Source of the DNA: an uncultured Acidilobus sp. JCHS
GTDB taxonomy: Archaea > Thermoproteota > Thermoprotei_A > Sulfolobales > Acidilobaceae
DNA: 64,000 bases
Direction: 5' to 3'
Assembly: GCA_000495735.1 (NCBI GenBank)
Contig: AYMD01000008.1
Span: 62,001-126,000, forward strand
The notes under the pieces were generated by a model, which was given only the letters and a program-made list of their open reading frames with translations, was not told the origin of the DNA and ran no database searches. Shown here piece after piece: positions 1 to 8,952 of the stretch; position 1 is the stretch's first letter, and the number at the start of each line of letters is the position of its first letter. Both the position numbers and the translations under genes were made by a program.

Positions 1-1
1 C

Positions 2-34
2 GCTAGAAGGGCGCACGTGGAGGTCAAGGGCTAA
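2..34 (+). CDS. Possible C-terminal end of a gene entering from the left
   Basis: One frame is open from the window edge to a TAA at 32-34 and reads as ten residues ending in HVEVKG. It may be the tail of an upstream rightward gene. Ten codons are too few to identify a family or to exclude chance. Confidence 0.2.
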   Translation, partial: ARRAHVEVKG

Positions 35-44
35 GCGCCATAAA

Positions 45-54
45 CGCTTATTTA
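45..54 (+). promoter_or_regulatory. TATA box of the 5S rRNA gene
   Basis: The AT-rich element cgcttattta is centred about 28 bases before the first base of the 5S rRNA. That is the normal archaeal TATA-to-start distance. Nothing else nearby could use it. Confidence 0.6.
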
Positions 55-78
55 CCGTCAGACTAAACTCACATTCAT

Positions 79-205
79 GCCCGGCCCGGCCATAGCGGTC
101 GGGCAACACCCGGACTCATTTCGAACCCGGAAGTTAAGCCGGCCGCGTTGGAGGGGCCAGTGAGGTCCGAAAGGCCTCGCAGGCCCCTCCAAGCCGGGGC
201 CGGGC
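79..205 (+). rRNA. rrf: 5S ribosomal RNA
   Basis: This is the 5S RNA of the large ribosomal subunit. The ends pair perfectly as helix I, with gcccggccc at 79-87 against gggccgggc at 197-205. The conserved loop region (cccggactcatttcgaaccc, then ggaagttaagcc) is present, as is the GC-rich helix IV/V hairpin. The length of about 127 nt fits a hyperthermophilic archaeon. No 16S or 23S gene is in the window, so the 5S gene is unlinked, as is usual in crenarchaea. It has its own TATA box and lies about 40 bases before an ABC ATPase gene. Ends are set by helix I and could shift by one or two bases. Confidence 0.95.
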
Positions 206-243
206 GCTAGTGCGTTCCGCGAATGCTTCTGAAGACGCCTTAG

Positions 244-1245
244 GTGTTGATAAGCACTAAAAAACCCTCTTCTGTGTCGTCCAAAGGGGTAACTTTGGGC
301 GTACTGATCAAGGATCTGTACAAGAGCTATGGCAGTCATCTGGTCCTGAAAGGGGTAAATCTCGAGATAAAGGACGGCGAGCTCTTCGTTATACTCGGCT
401 ACTCAGGCTCTGGCAAGACCACGCTACTCCGTTGCATAGCGGGGCTTGAGAAGGTCGACTCAGGCAGGATCTATATAGACGGTGTCGACGTGACTGACCT
501 GCCTCCAGCTAAGAGGTCCGTTTCTATGCTTTTCCAGAACTACGTCCTTTACCCTCACAAGACAGTATTCGAGAACATATTGATGCCCATAGAGAGGGAG
601 CCAGACGCAAGGAAGAGGGTCCTTGATATCGCTGAGGAGCTTGGCATAAAGGACCTGCTTAACAGGCTGCCCTCACAGCTGTCTGGCGGACAGCAGCAGA
701 GGGTCGCCCTGGCCAGGGCCCTGGTCAAGAGGCCTCGTGTGCTGCTCCTTGACGAGCCGCTGAGCAACATTGACGCGCCCCAGAGGATAGCCGCGAGGAG
801 GTTCATCAAGGACCTTCAGCGGAGGGAGAGAATAACGACCATCTACGTGACCCATGACCAGATAGAGGCCATGGCTGAGGCTGACCGTATGGCCGTGATG
901 ATGGACGGCAAGATCTTACAGGTTGGGAGCCCTGAAGAACTTTACAATGACCCGGCGAACAAGTACGTCGCATCGTTTGTTGGCGACCCGCCAATGGCCA
1001 TAGTAAACGGCAAGGTCTTCAGCGTGGATGGGTACGTGGGCCTTAGGGCGGAGGACGTGGCAATCGGTGAGGGGCCTTACGAAGGCACGGTTGAGGGAGT
1101 TGAGTTCATAATGGGCAAGTACCTAGTGCATATTGACTTTAAGGGTGAGGAGATAAGGGGGTTCTCGAACTTTAAGCCAAAGGAGGGTGACAAGGTCAGG
1201 TTCTCTATTCTAAAGATGAAGACGTTCAGCGAGCGGGGCCCATAA
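244..1245 (+). CDS. ABC transporter ATP-binding protein, sugar (MalK/UgpC) type
   Basis: ATPase subunit expected to power an importer for sugars or similar solutes at the cytoplasmic membrane face. Residues 52-60 form the Walker A motif GYSGSGKTT, LSGGQQQR near 145 is the ABC signature, and LLLDEPL with the H of YVTHDQ completes the site. The last ~70 residues look like the TOBE domain of the MalK family. GTG at 244 is the longest start. TTG at 295 follows an aaaggggt ribosome site and places the first residue just before the conserved fold, so it may be the real start. No permease or binding-protein gene is nearby, so the partners must be encoded elsewhere. Confidence 0.88.
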   Translation: MLISTKKPSSVSSKGVTLGVLIKDLYKSYGSHLVLKGVNLEIKDGELFVILGYSGSGKTTLLRCIAGLEKVDSGRIYIDGVDVTDLPPAKRSVSMLFQNYVLYPHKTVFENILMPIEREPDARKRVLDIAEELGIKDLLNRLPSQLSGGQQQRVALARALVKRPRVLLLDEPLSNIDAPQRIAARRFIKDLQRRERITTIYVTHDQIEAMAEADRMAVMMDGKILQVGSPEELYNDPANKYVASFVGDPPMAIVNGKVFSVDGYVGLRAEDVAIGEGPYEGTVEGVEFIMGKYLVHIDFKGEEIRGFSNFKPKEGDKVRFSILKMKTFSERGP

Positions 1246-1253
1246 CTTAAAAA
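1245..1253 (+). promoter_or_regulatory. TATA box of the L38e gene
   Basis: The sequence acttaaaaa starts at the last base of the preceding stop codon. It predicts transcription from about 1275, giving a leader of about 10 bases before the ATG at 1285. No Shine-Dalgarno site is visible, in keeping with a very short leader. Confidence 0.45.
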
Positions 1254-1284
1254 CCCCTCTTAGAGGCGTAAAGCCGGGTCCGCG

Positions 1285-1641
1285 ATGCCTGTCGAGCTTT
1301 ACAGCCTGGACGAGGCCCTTAAGGTAGCGCCGAAGGCTATAGAGTGTCGCGTGAAGAGGACCACAAGAGATGGCAAAGCGAAGGTAAAGCTCAGGACTAA
1401 GAGATACCTTTATACCCTTAAGGTCGACCCGTCCCAGGTCGATGACGTTGTCTCAAAGCTGGGCTGTAAAAATGTAGTAGACGTTGACGCCGAGGTGGCC
1501 AAGCGTAAGAAGGAGAGGGCTGAGGCCAGGAGAGCGGCCAAGGAGAAGGCTGAAGAGAAGCCCGCCCAGGCCCAGCAAGCAGCTCAACAGCCTCAGCAGG
1601 AGGCTAAGCCCGAAGGGGAGGCCTCTAAACCACCTCAGTAA
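1285..1641 (+). CDS. rpl38e: Ribosomal protein L38e with a long charged tail
   Basis: Large-subunit ribosomal protein shared by crenarchaea and eukaryotes. Residues 1-70 carry the family pattern: a leading LDEALK helix, ECRVKR, then KVKLRTKRYLYTLKVD. Family members are normally about 65-80 residues. Here residues ~75-118 form an added tail rich in Ala, Lys, Glu, Gln and Pro that looks disordered. A TATA box sits at the preceding stop codon and the ATG has almost no leader. The gene converges on the DHH gene and their ends overlap by 7 bases. Confidence 0.9.
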   Translation: MPVELYSLDEALKVAPKAIECRVKRTTRDGKAKVKLRTKRYLYTLKVDPSQVDDVVSKLGCKNVVDVDAEVAKRKKERAEARRAAKEKAEEKPAQAQQAAQQPQQEAKPEGEASKPPQ

Positions 1642-2690
1642 GTGTAAACCTCCTCAGGACCAACGCCTTGGTCTCCCTTACAGGCGCCAAGCCTTATGGC
1701 GATCTCTGCGACCTTTCTTGAAACGTACCCAGTCAAAAGCCTTGGTGCCAGGTAGCTCAGCAAATAAATGAGTGTGTTCACCCTCAGCGAGGCCCCAGAG
1801 GCCTTCGGATGACCCCCGCCTCCAAGGCTTTTAGCTATGACCTGGACGTTCGCCGACCCTCTGCTCCTCAGGGAGAGCGAAACCCTTCCGAAGCCCCTCC
1901 TCTTAACCATGACAGACACGTTGGCGTCAGACCTTGACGTAACCATGGAGCCAATTATGCTATCCGATGGGGGTTCAAGCCGCCTTAATACGGCAGCGAC
2001 CCTGCAGCCCCCCTCCTCGAAGACGCTCATCGTGGACAGGTCGCCAGCAGAGTTCCTCAGCTCGGCCGCGAGATATGTCTTAAGCCTGCTCTCAAGCTCC
2101 TCGTCCCATAGGACGCCTGAGCGGAGCTTCTCTATTAGCCTCAGCCTCCAGGGCTGCCTCGTGGGCTCAGCCATACTGTTCGCGGCCCTGACCAGCTTTG
2201 GGGCAAGGGGGTCCTGCCAAGTCCACAGGTCAGCTGAGCACACAGCGCTCTCAAGCCTTAAGAGGAAGTCGTCCGGTTGGACTCCATAGACCTTTGAAGC
2301 GTAGTGAACAACGACGCCAGCCCCGCACGTGCTTCTGTCAACGAAGAGCTTCACCCCGCTCTTGGTCACCAGCTCGACCTCTTCCTTGTCCCAAACGTGG
2401 TGGTCGTACCACTCCACGGCTACGCCCCTACTCACGAGCTCTGACAGTATGGACAACGCCTTCGGGGTTGAGTCGTTGTTGAAGCCTATGTCCATTATGA
2501 CTACTTTATCGCCCTTAGAGGCCGCGCCCCTCACCTCCTCCATTGTCTCGTGAAGGTTATAGGGCTCCGCGAAGAAAACTAACGAGCCTGCCAGGTCCGC
2601 TGAGGCTATCCTAAGGTAGGCCGCTGCCGAGGCCTCGCCATCGAGGTCGTTGTGGGCTATAAGTATTAGCCTCTGGCTAGCTGAGCCCAT
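1635..2690 (-). CDS. DHH-family phosphoesterase (DHH plus DHHA1 domains)
   Basis: Predicted Mn-dependent phosphoesterase or exonuclease of the RecJ/NrnA superfamily; the substrate cannot be read from the sequence. HNDLDG near residue 13 is motif I, MDIGFNN near 65 motif II, and WYDHHVW near 95 the signature DHH. GGGGHPKASG near the end is the DHHA1 glycine-rich motif. All metal ligands look intact. The start is set at ATG 2690, just after gaggaggt; an upstream in-frame start at 2744 lies deep inside the HIT gene. It overlaps that gene by 14 bases and is probably co-transcribed with it. Confidence 0.85.
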   Translation of the reverse strand: MGSASQRLILIAHNDLDGEASAAAYLRIASADLAGSLVFFAEPYNLHETMEEVRGAASKGDKVVIMDIGFNNDSTPKALSILSELVSRGVAVEWYDHHVWDKEEVELVTKSGVKLFVDRSTCGAGVVVHYASKVYGVQPDDFLLRLESAVCSADLWTWQDPLAPKLVRAANSMAEPTRQPWRLRLIEKLRSGVLWDEELESRLKTYLAAELRNSAGDLSTMSVFEEGGCRVAAVLRRLEPPSDSIIGSMVTSRSDANVSVMVKRRGFGRVSLSLRSRGSANVQVIAKSLGGGGHPKASGASLRVNTLIYLLSYLAPRLLTGYVSRKVAEIAIRLGACKGDQGVGPEEVYTY

Positions 2691-3210
2691 ACCTCCTCGC
2701 GACCTCCTCAAGCTTTGGCCTAAGTAAGTCATAAGTCTCCTCAAGGGCCTGTGAAATGACCTTGGTCCCGCCTATCACAGTTATGTAGTTCGCGTCCCCC
2801 TTCCACCTCGGCACCACGTGTATGTGGACGTGTCCTGGGACCCCAGCGCCGGCCACGTCGCCTATGTTTACGCCTATGTTGAAGCCCTCTGGCCTATAGG
2901 CCTGCCTCAGGGCCTCCATGGAGGCCTTCACGAGCCTTATCATCTCAAGGAGCTCTTCGTCCGTCAGGTCTTCAAGGCTTGACACGTGCCTATAGGGCGC
3001 CACCATGAGGTGGCCGGTGTTATATGGGTACCTGTTAAGTATAATGAATGCCTGCCTTCCGCGGTAAACTATCAGCGCCTTCCTGTCGTCGCCCATCTTG
3101 GGGGACTCGCAGAGAAAGCAGCCCCCCTCCTTCTTCTCAACGACGTTTGTGATATAGCTCATCCTCCATGGGGCCCACAGTATTGAGTACCACGGCCTTG
3201 GCCAGTCCAT
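2677..3210 (-). CDS. HIT-family hydrolase
   Basis: Histidine-triad protein, expected to hydrolyse or transfer nucleotidyl groups from dinucleoside polyphosphates or similar compounds. The triad HVHIHVV is at residues 127-133, and CFLC at 31-34 is half of the zinc site found in many members. The aromatic N-terminus (WYSILWAPWRMSYI) is typical of the archaeal AP4A-phosphorylase-like group. It starts at ATG 3210, directly against the stop of the prepilin peptidase gene at 3211, and overlaps the DHH gene downstream, so the run looks like one operon. Confidence 0.9.
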   Translation of the reverse strand: MDWPRPWYSILWAPWRMSYITNVVEKKEGGCFLCESPKMGDDRKALIVYRGRQAFIILNRYPYNTGHLMVAPYRHVSSLEDLTDEELLEMIRLVKASMEALRQAYRPEGFNIGVNIGDVAGAGVPGHVHIHVVPRWKGDANYITVIGGTKVISQALEETYDLLRPKLEEVARRYGLS

Positions 3211-3855
3211 TCAGGGCACCCTCACGAGGGCCTCTACGGCCAGCGACGCAGGTAAGGCGAGTAGAATAAATGCGACGTAGGGGAGCCCCGGCCTCGCCTT
3301 GACCTGACCGTTGGCATTAGGGCACGCCCTTATGACAGCCTCGCTGGGCACGTCTGAGACCGCCCTTGACGTGACTGGGAACCACCACTTCAGCTCCCTC
3401 AGCAGCATACTGCAGGGCACCACTGCCCCGTCAAGACAGCTCAGCGACCCGCAGATCCTGTATGATATTATAGCCCTTGACGCAAGCTCGGCGAGGGAGG
3501 CCACGAACAACACTATGTATATGGGCGGAATAACGAGGGAGCCTGGCAGGGGCGCGGGCAGCGTTAACGACAGCGCTAAAGCAGCCCAGAAGTCCCCTGG
3601 ACCCATGAGGCCAAGGAGTGAGGCGAGGCCTACCACGCCAGCCCCTAGGAGGCTCAGGCCGTAGTAGGCTGCCAGGAGACGTGGCGGGTAAAGCTCAAGG
3701 TAAGTCACGAGGGAGACGGCGAGCCCGAGCTTTGACCCTATGACCCAGAAGTGCTCCGGCACCTCCCTGTACTTTATGTCAAGCACGGTTGGCCATATGG
3801 TCATAGCCACAGCTACAAGCCAGGGGAGGGCGAGGACCCAGCCCTGAGACCCCAT
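3211..3855 (-). CDS. Archaeal prepilin/preflagellin peptidase (PibD/FlaK type)
   Basis: Membrane aspartyl protease that cleaves class III signal peptides of archaellins and pilins before assembly. The first catalytic Asp lies in LDIKYREVPEHFW (residue 26) and the second in the GxGD motif GPGD at 85-88, each next to hydrophobic segments. About five or six membrane helices are visible, the last ending near the C-terminus. The family is usually 200-240 residues, so the gene is full length. ATG at 3855 shares one base with the TAA of radA, which suggests coupled translation. No pilin or archaellin gene is in the window. Confidence 0.85.
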   Translation of the reverse strand: MGSQGWVLALPWLVAVAMTIWPTVLDIKYREVPEHFWVIGSKLGLAVSLVTYLELYPPRLLAAYYGLSLLGAGVVGLASLLGLMGPGDFWAALALSLTLPAPLPGSLVIPPIYIVLFVASLAELASRAIISYRICGSLSCLDGAVVPCSMLLRELKWWFPVTSRAVSDVPSEAVIRACPNANGQVKARPGLPYVAFILLALPASLAVEALVRVP

Positions 3856-4868
3856 TACTCCTCCTCTGCGTCCCTTACGCCGTACTCAGTTATAGCGAAT
3901 ACTGTCTCCCCCTCAGGCAGGTGAGGCGCGTCAACGATCCTGGCTATCCTCTTGTTGCCCCTGCTCTTCTTGAGCTGAACCCTTATCCCTGGGGCATGAG
4001 CGACGACGTTACCTCCCACGGCAGCCGTGGGGTCGCCGTAGAACACGTCAGGCCTTGACATCACCTGGTTCGTCACCACCACGGCCGCGTCGTAGACCTC
4101 GGCCAGCCTCATGAGCTGGTGCAGGTGCCTGTTCAGCAGCTGCTGCCTGGCGGCCAGGTTCTCCCTCCCTGGGAACTCGGCCCTGAAGTGGCTTGTCAGG
4201 GAGTCCACGACCACAAGCTTAACGTTGTCCTTGCTGAGCAGGTCAAAGAGGGAGTCCACTATGGCCATCTGGTGGTGGCTGTTGATGGCCCTTATCCAGT
4301 AGATGTTATCCATGACCTTATCTGGGTCGAGCCCGAGCCCCCTCGCCATCTGGTCTATCCTCTCCCACCTGAACGTGCCCTCTGTGTCTATGTAGACGGC
4401 CTTAGCGCCCAGCCCTCCCTTGTCCTCAGGCAGCTGCACGTTGACGGCCAGCTGGTGGCACACCTGCGTCTTGCCTGTGCCGTACTCGCCGAAGAACTCC
4501 GTGATCTGCTTTGTCTCCACCCCTCCGCCCAGGAGGTCGTCCAGGGCCTTGCTTCCCGTGGTTATCTTCCTTATGGTCATCCTCTCCTTCTTAAGCTCAA
4601 GGGCCGTCTTGAACCGTATGTCAAGGGCCTGCCTGGCTGCCTCAACTATCTTCTGGGCCGTCTGCAGCGGTATGCCTGCCGCCTGGGCTATCTCCTGAGG
4701 CGTCGCCACCGCTATGGCCTCTATTGTCGAGAAGCCGCTCTCTACAAGCTTCTCTGCCGTAGTCGGGCCGACCCCTGGCAGCTCAGTTATGTCCTTAGGC
4801 TTACGGTTCTCCTGCGCCACACTCGCTCCCTGGTTCCTAGTTGCTGCGGAACCTATATCCTCAAGCAA
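3855..4868 (-). CDS. radA: DNA repair and recombination protein RadA
   Basis: Archaeal RecA/Rad51 recombinase that forms ATP-dependent filaments on single-stranded DNA and performs strand exchange. The N-terminal helix-hairpin-helix domain ([12 protein letters not shown], residues 30-41) is followed by the core ATPase with Walker [10 protein letters not shown] near 127-135 and Walker [10 protein letters not shown] near 220. L2-loop residues (VGGNVVAHA) are present. No intein is seen. TTG at 4868 is the longest start; GTG at 4820 is a possible alternative. AT-rich taataataac at 4904-4913 (minus strand) is a plausible TATA box, so radA appears to head the radA-pibD-HIT-DHH run. Confidence 0.97.
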   Translation of the reverse strand: MLEDIGSAATRNQGASVAQENRKPKDITELPGVGPTTAEKLVESGFSTIEAIAVATPQEIAQAAGIPLQTAQKIVEAARQALDIRFKTALELKKERMTIRKITTGSKALDDLLGGGVETKQITEFFGEYGTGKTQVCHQLAVNVQLPEDKGGLGAKAVYIDTEGTFRWERIDQMARGLGLDPDKVMDNIYWIRAINSHHQMAIVDSLFDLLSKDNVKLVVVDSLTSHFRAEFPGRENLAARQQLLNRHLHQLMRLAEVYDAAVVVTNQVMSRPDVFYGDPTAAVGGNVVAHAPGIRVQLKKSRGNKRIARIVDAPHLPEGETVFAITEYGVRDAEEE

Positions 4869-4961
4869 GGTCGCTGAGGACCCTAACGCCCTATCTGCTG
4901 CTCGTTATTATTACCTATAGGATCCTCTCCCCTGGCCGAATGACCAAAGGGGACACCGGAC

Positions 4962-6251
4962 CTAAAGCGGGACCGCCGTGAGCAAGATAGCGGCGGCAGC
5001 TAATGCTAGTGAGCCGACGCTGACGATCTTCCGGAACTCGCTGTCCCTTGACATTAATGAGAGGGGGGCCTTCTCTACAATGCCCACGGCAAGCGACAGC
5101 GCCGACAGCTGGCCGGCGGCCTGCGCAGTTATCAGGTGCCTGGCATAGAGCAGGCCAACCGCTATGACAGCGCTTAACGCGTTGCCAAGGGCGCCGACCC
5201 CTATCGTGAGGGGCAGGTACGAGGGGGCTGCCACGCTTACAACCTTAGCTATGGCCGTTATCAAGAAGAGAAGCGTTGCGAACTCCAGGATCCTGCGGAA
5301 GGGCAAAGGCGTTGAGGGAGGCTCAAGCCCTGCTGGACTGACCCTTCCCCTCTCTATTACTGCAAGCACCGCCAGGGAGAGCGTGATCACGGTCAGGGGG
5401 AGCCAGAGGTAGGCCAGCGGGGCCGCCGACTCAGCCGTTATGTAGAGGGCTGCCCCGACCTGAACTAGGGCGAGGGGCACGTTTGACAACAGAACGTTTA
5501 TGGCCAGAGGCCTCTGATGCTCCTTAGTGCTCCTGTTGCTTAGGTCTATTATGCTCAAGGTGACCGTCGTGCTTGAGACCAGCCCTCCAATTATAGTAAA
5601 GGCTAACAGACCCCTTCTCGAGACCCTCAGGGCCACGTACTGGGCAAAGAATATCAGCGAGACTATAACGACAGTGAGCCAGAACTCGAACGGATTAAAG
5701 AAATCGTAGGGCCCTATGAACCTATTGGGCAGGAGCGGCAGGATCACGGCCGATATGAGCAGCAGATTGAGCAGGGCTAAGAGCTCCTCGCGCCTTATCC
5801 TCGATATCGCGTTGAGGAGCTGCGTCTTGTAGAAGCTGAGCACAGCCACGATCACAGATATAACGACGCCATAGAGGTATAGGCCGAGCCCTACCAACAT
5901 GCCCGAGGCAAACACCAGGAGCATGCTGATGTACGTGGTGGCGCCCAGGCTCTTCAGGACCCTGGCCCTCTCTACATAGATGGTAGCTGCTATGATCGTT
6001 ATAACGATGAACGCCGTTACAAACATTAGGTAGCCTCCTCCTAGCTCATACAGAACCGCAAAGACGAAGCCCAACATTGATGTGAATATCGATGTCCTGA
6101 GGCCGAGGAAGATCCTGGCCCCCGTTATCTTCCTGTACTCGTTGAACAGGCCTACTACCGCGCCTACCGCAATAGCCAACAGGAGGTACTGAATTTGGGG
6201 TACGTGCAGATTATTTGCTAGGGAAGCCGAGCTAGTGTTAGTTATCGTCAA
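4962..6251 (-). CDS. MgtC/SapB-DUF4010 family membrane protein
   Basis: Polytopic membrane protein of unknown transport or regulatory role. The N-terminal ~150 residues match the MgtC/SapB pattern (VGLFNEYRK, then ARIFLGLRTS), and the remainder, with about nine hydrophobic segments, fits DUF4010. At 429 residues it has the usual length of MgtC-DUF4010 fusions. It starts with TTG at 6251; an actttttaagg element about 40 bases upstream on the same strand could be its TATA box. It stands alone between radA and the phosphatase-fold gene, so neighbours do not suggest a function. Confidence 0.8.
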   Translation of the reverse strand: MTITNTSSASLANNLHVPQIQYLLLAIAVGAVVGLFNEYRKITGARIFLGLRTSIFTSMLGFVFAVLYELGGGYLMFVTAFIVITIIAATIYVERARVLKSLGATTYISMLLVFASGMLVGLGLYLYGVVISVIVAVLSFYKTQLLNAISRIRREELLALLNLLLISAVILPLLPNRFIGPYDFFNPFEFWLTVVIVSLIFFAQYVALRVSRRGLLAFTIIGGLVSSTTVTLSIIDLSNRSTKEHQRPLAINVLLSNVPLALVQVGAALYITAESAAPLAYLWLPLTVITLSLAVLAVIERGRVSPAGLEPPSTPLPFRRILEFATLLFLITAIAKVVSVAAPSYLPLTIGVGALGNALSAVIAVGLLYARHLITAQAAGQLSALSLAVGIVEKAPLSLMSRDSEFRKIVSVGSLALAAAAILLTAVPL

Positions 6252-6307
6252 GCGTTGACCCTCGGTCTCTCATGGTCAACGTTAGGACCTTAAAAAGTAG
6301 CGGGCTC

Positions 6308-7435
6308 TTACTCCCAGTAGACTATGGGTATGAGCATCTCCTGAGGCGTCAGCCCGCTGTGGTGCCCGCGCAGCTTCAGTGACGGATCGTCATCCCTGTA
6401 GGCGTAATGGTATTTAGTTAAAGGGTCTGGGGCCACGCCGAGATAGTCACCCATGACGTTATCCCTCACGAACTGCTCCACCCTCCCAAGCAGGCCTGTC
6501 GCCTCCACCTCAGCCTTATCCATCACTATCATGTGGTACCTCTCCTTGAGCAGCTGCCTCACGTCGCTTCTTGACCTGAACCAGACAGCCCTGGAGTCAC
6601 CGTAGGGCGGGACCTCAAGCAGCGAGAGCAGCTCCTGGTCTTCATTAAAGAGGTATACCTTTGAAATGGTGACCTGGCCGTGATCCGACGTTAACAGGAA
6701 GGAATACTTTCCCCTGTACCTCATGGCGAGGTCATTTATGTAGCTCAGCAGGGTCCTAAGCTCAGCTATCGCTATCTCCCTGTAACTGCCAGCCAGCCCG
6801 TAGACGTGACCGAAGTGATCAGGGTTGTTATAGTATACGTAGATCATGTCATAGGGGTCGCCCTGCAGGGCTTCGACAAGGGAGGCCACAAGCTCGTAAG
6901 GCGTGGCGTGGGACCTGGTTGTAGTAAGGTTCTGGGCCGGCCTGTTCATCATGTAGGCCCTAGTAAGCTCACCGCTTGCGGCATCTGATGACATAAGCGC
7001 GAGGACCTTAGCCTCCGTCTCAGCAAGCCAGGGCCTTACAGGGAAGGCCTGGGTGAGCCTCCTCAGAATGGTGCCTGAGCCGGCCTCGCCCATGTAGGAG
7101 TACTTTATGCCATTTATGACGCCTCCTAACACCTTATTGTAAATCATGTAGCCCAGGAGGCCGTGCTCGCCTGGCGTCTGGGCGCTCATAAGCGTTGAGA
7201 GCGCGGTCGAAGTTGTTGAGGGAAAGACGGTCACGCCCCTCTCTACGAGGCCTCCTACCTCTGCCTTGGCCTCCTGAAAGAGGTCCCACCCAAGGGCGTC
7301 CAGGTATATGAAGACGAGCCTCCTGCCGCTTACCGGAAACTGACGCCCTAGGCAGGACCTCTTGACGCCGAAGAACGAGGCGAGCCCGCACGAGATGGCG
7401 TAGAGCGAGCGCTCTGACGAGTAGTCAGGCAGCAC
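6308..7435 (-). CDS. Alkaline-phosphatase-superfamily phosphodiesterase/nucleotide pyrophosphatase
   Basis: Predicted two-metal phosphoesterase acting on phosphodiester or pyrophosphate bonds; substrate unknown. Visible motifs are the metal/nucleophile region FIYLDALGWD and FPSTTST (the Thr acts as nucleophile in this family), then YYNNPDHFGHVYG and LTSDHGQV for the second metal site. The start is placed at GTG 7435 because an aggagg site sits five bases before it; the longest frame reaches TTG 7465 without a ribosome site. There is no signal peptide, so the enzyme is probably cytoplasmic. It follows gatB on the same strand by about 50 bases. Confidence 0.85.
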   Translation of the reverse strand: MLPDYSSERSLYAISCGLASFFGVKRSCLGRQFPVSGRRLVFIYLDALGWDLFQEAKAEVGGLVERGVTVFPSTTSTALSTLMSAQTPGEHGLLGYMIYNKVLGGVINGIKYSYMGEAGSGTILRRLTQAFPVRPWLAETEAKVLALMSSDAASGELTRAYMMNRPAQNLTTTRSHATPYELVASLVEALQGDPYDMIYVYYNNPDHFGHVYGLAGSYREIAIAELRTLLSYINDLAMRYRGKYSFLLTSDHGQVTISKVYLFNEDQELLSLLEVPPYGDSRAVWFRSRSDVRQLLKERYHMIVMDKAEVEATGLLGRVEQFVRDNVMGDYLGVAPDPLTKYHYAYRDDDPSLKLRGHHSGLTPQEMLIPIVYWE

Positions 7436-7488
7436 AAAGCCTCCTGCGTTTAGGTCCTGGGCCAAGCTTCTTGCCCAGGCCAGCTTAG

Positions 7489-8952
7489 CTAGGACCTTTT
7501 TAACCGATTCGAAGGATCGCCTGTTGTAGAGGCAAGGACCTTAAGTATTAGCTCCCTCACGCTCTTTGGGTCCACGGCCTCACCTCTTCTGACCTTGAGG
7601 ACAGCTCCAACCAGGTAGTCCAGCGCCTTCTCCTTGCCGCTAAGGAAGTCGGCCACCGCCTTCTTCTCGCGTGATAGGACCGCTGAAACCGTCTCCTCAA
7701 TGTTTAAGGCCCTTCTCGGCATAATTACATTAATGTTCACGTTGGGGTCCTCCGCGAGCCTAGGCAAGATATTGTACTTAACTTCGTCATAGGTGTAGAC
7801 GCCCTCCTTGACCATTTCTGAGATAACCTTTATCGTGTAGGGTGGCGGCCATGAGCTCTGCGAATGGATGTCCTTGCCGAGCTTCCTCAGGAGCCCCTTC
7901 AAGTCAATCGCTAGCACGCGGGTAGCGATCTGCGGCTCTGCGCCCTCTAATGCTGAGCTGAGGAAGAGCGTTAGGGCAGGCCTCACGGTCACGAGGGACC
8001 AGGCGGTCCTCCTCGACACCCCATAGCCCTCGACCTTCGCCATCTGCTTGTCTGGGGTCAGAAGTGTCAAGGGCAAGGCCTCCCTGATGAGGGGCTTCGT
8101 GGGTACTGGGGGTATGTCGGGGTCCGGGAAGTACAGGTACTCCTCCTCCGTCTCCTTACCCCTAAGGGGCTTCGTTACCTTCCTCACGGGGTCCCAGCCC
8201 CTCGTCTCCCTCCTCACCTCGCCTCCCTGTGATGTCAGCTTCCCCTGCCTGAAGGCCTCGTAGGAGAGCGCCCTCTCCAGGTCAAGGGTGCTGCCTATGT
8301 TCTTCACTTCGACCCTCTCACCGCCCGCCACGCTTATGTTTGCGTCAACCCTGAAGGAACCCTCAAGCCTTGGGTCCGTAGCCCCTATATAGTACAGCGT
8401 GAGGAGAAGGTACTCGACAAGCCTCCTGGCGTCCCTCGGCCCCCTGACCTCGGGCTCCGTCACGACCTCTATCAGAGGGACACCGCTCCTGTTGTAGTCA
8501 ACATAGGCGTACTCGCTTGAATATATAGTGCCGTCATACTCCGTCCTGCCGGGGTCCTCCTCTACGTTAATTCTCCTTATCCTCACCTCCCTCCACTCAT
8601 CTGCGTCAGGCACGTAGTACCTAAGCCTGCCCCTGAGGCATACGGGGGCCCCGCCTCCACCCTGGTACTGGGTTATCTGGTAGTTCTTCGGCAGGTCAGG
8701 GTAGAAGTAGTGCTTTCGAGTGAACACCAGGGAATCTGGCACCTCGCAGTCCATCACAAGCGCTGCCGCCATGGCCAGCACGAGGGGGCGCCTCTTAGGC
8801 ACGGGCAATGCGCCAGGGAGGCCCAGGCAGACGGGGCACACGTTGGTGTTAGGCCTCATGCCCCTGTAGTTTGACTTGCAGTCGCAGAACAACTTCGTGC
8901 CGGCCTCAGTCAGCTGCACGTGGATCTCTAGGCCTATCTTGAACTTCGTCAT
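7489..8952 (-). CDS. gatB: Asp-tRNA(Asn)/Glu-tRNA(Gln) amidotransferase subunit B
   Basis: Subunit of GatCAB that binds tRNA and activates the mischarged aminoacyl group before amidation. The N-terminus has the GatB signature IGLEIHVQL, and two CxC/CxxC-type cysteine pairs at residues ~23-42 form the zinc site. RVDANISV and the YQAGQ-like C-terminal tail domain follow. The 487-residue length is typical. Its ATG overlaps the gatA stop by 4 bases, as expected of a coupled operon in the order gatC-gatA-gatB. In archaea GatCAB generally makes Asn-tRNA, because GatDE makes Gln-tRNA; an AsnRS gene at the right edge of this window makes its role here less obvious. Confidence 0.96.
   Translation of the reverse strand: MTKFKIGLEIHVQLTEAGTKLFCDCKSNYRGMRPNTNVCPVCLGLPGALPVPKRRPLVLAMAAALVMDCEVPDSLVFTRKHYFYPDLPKNYQITQYQGGGGAPVCLRGRLRYYVPDADEWREVRIRRINVEEDPGRTEYDGTIYSSEYAYVDYNRSGVPLIEVVTEPEVRGPRDARRLVEYLLLTLYYIGATDPRLEGSFRVDANISVAGGERVEVKNIGSTLDLERALSYEAFRQGKLTSQGGEVRRETRGWDPVRKVTKPLRGKETEEEYLYFPDPDIPPVPTKPLIREALPLTLLTPDKQMAKVEGYGVSRRTAWSLVTVRPALTLFLSSALEGAEPQIATRVLAIDLKGLLRKLGKDIHSQSSWPPPYTIKVISEMVKEGVYTYDEVKYNILPRLAEDPNVNINVIMPRRALNIEETVSAVLSREKKAVADFLSGKEKALDYLVGAVLKVRRGEAVDPKSVRELILKVLASTTGDPSNRLKRS

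Noticed and set aside
4119-4877. 252-codon rightward frame opposite radA
   Set aside because: It is wholly antisense to a certain gene, has no domain pattern, and arises from the G/C-rich third positions of radA.
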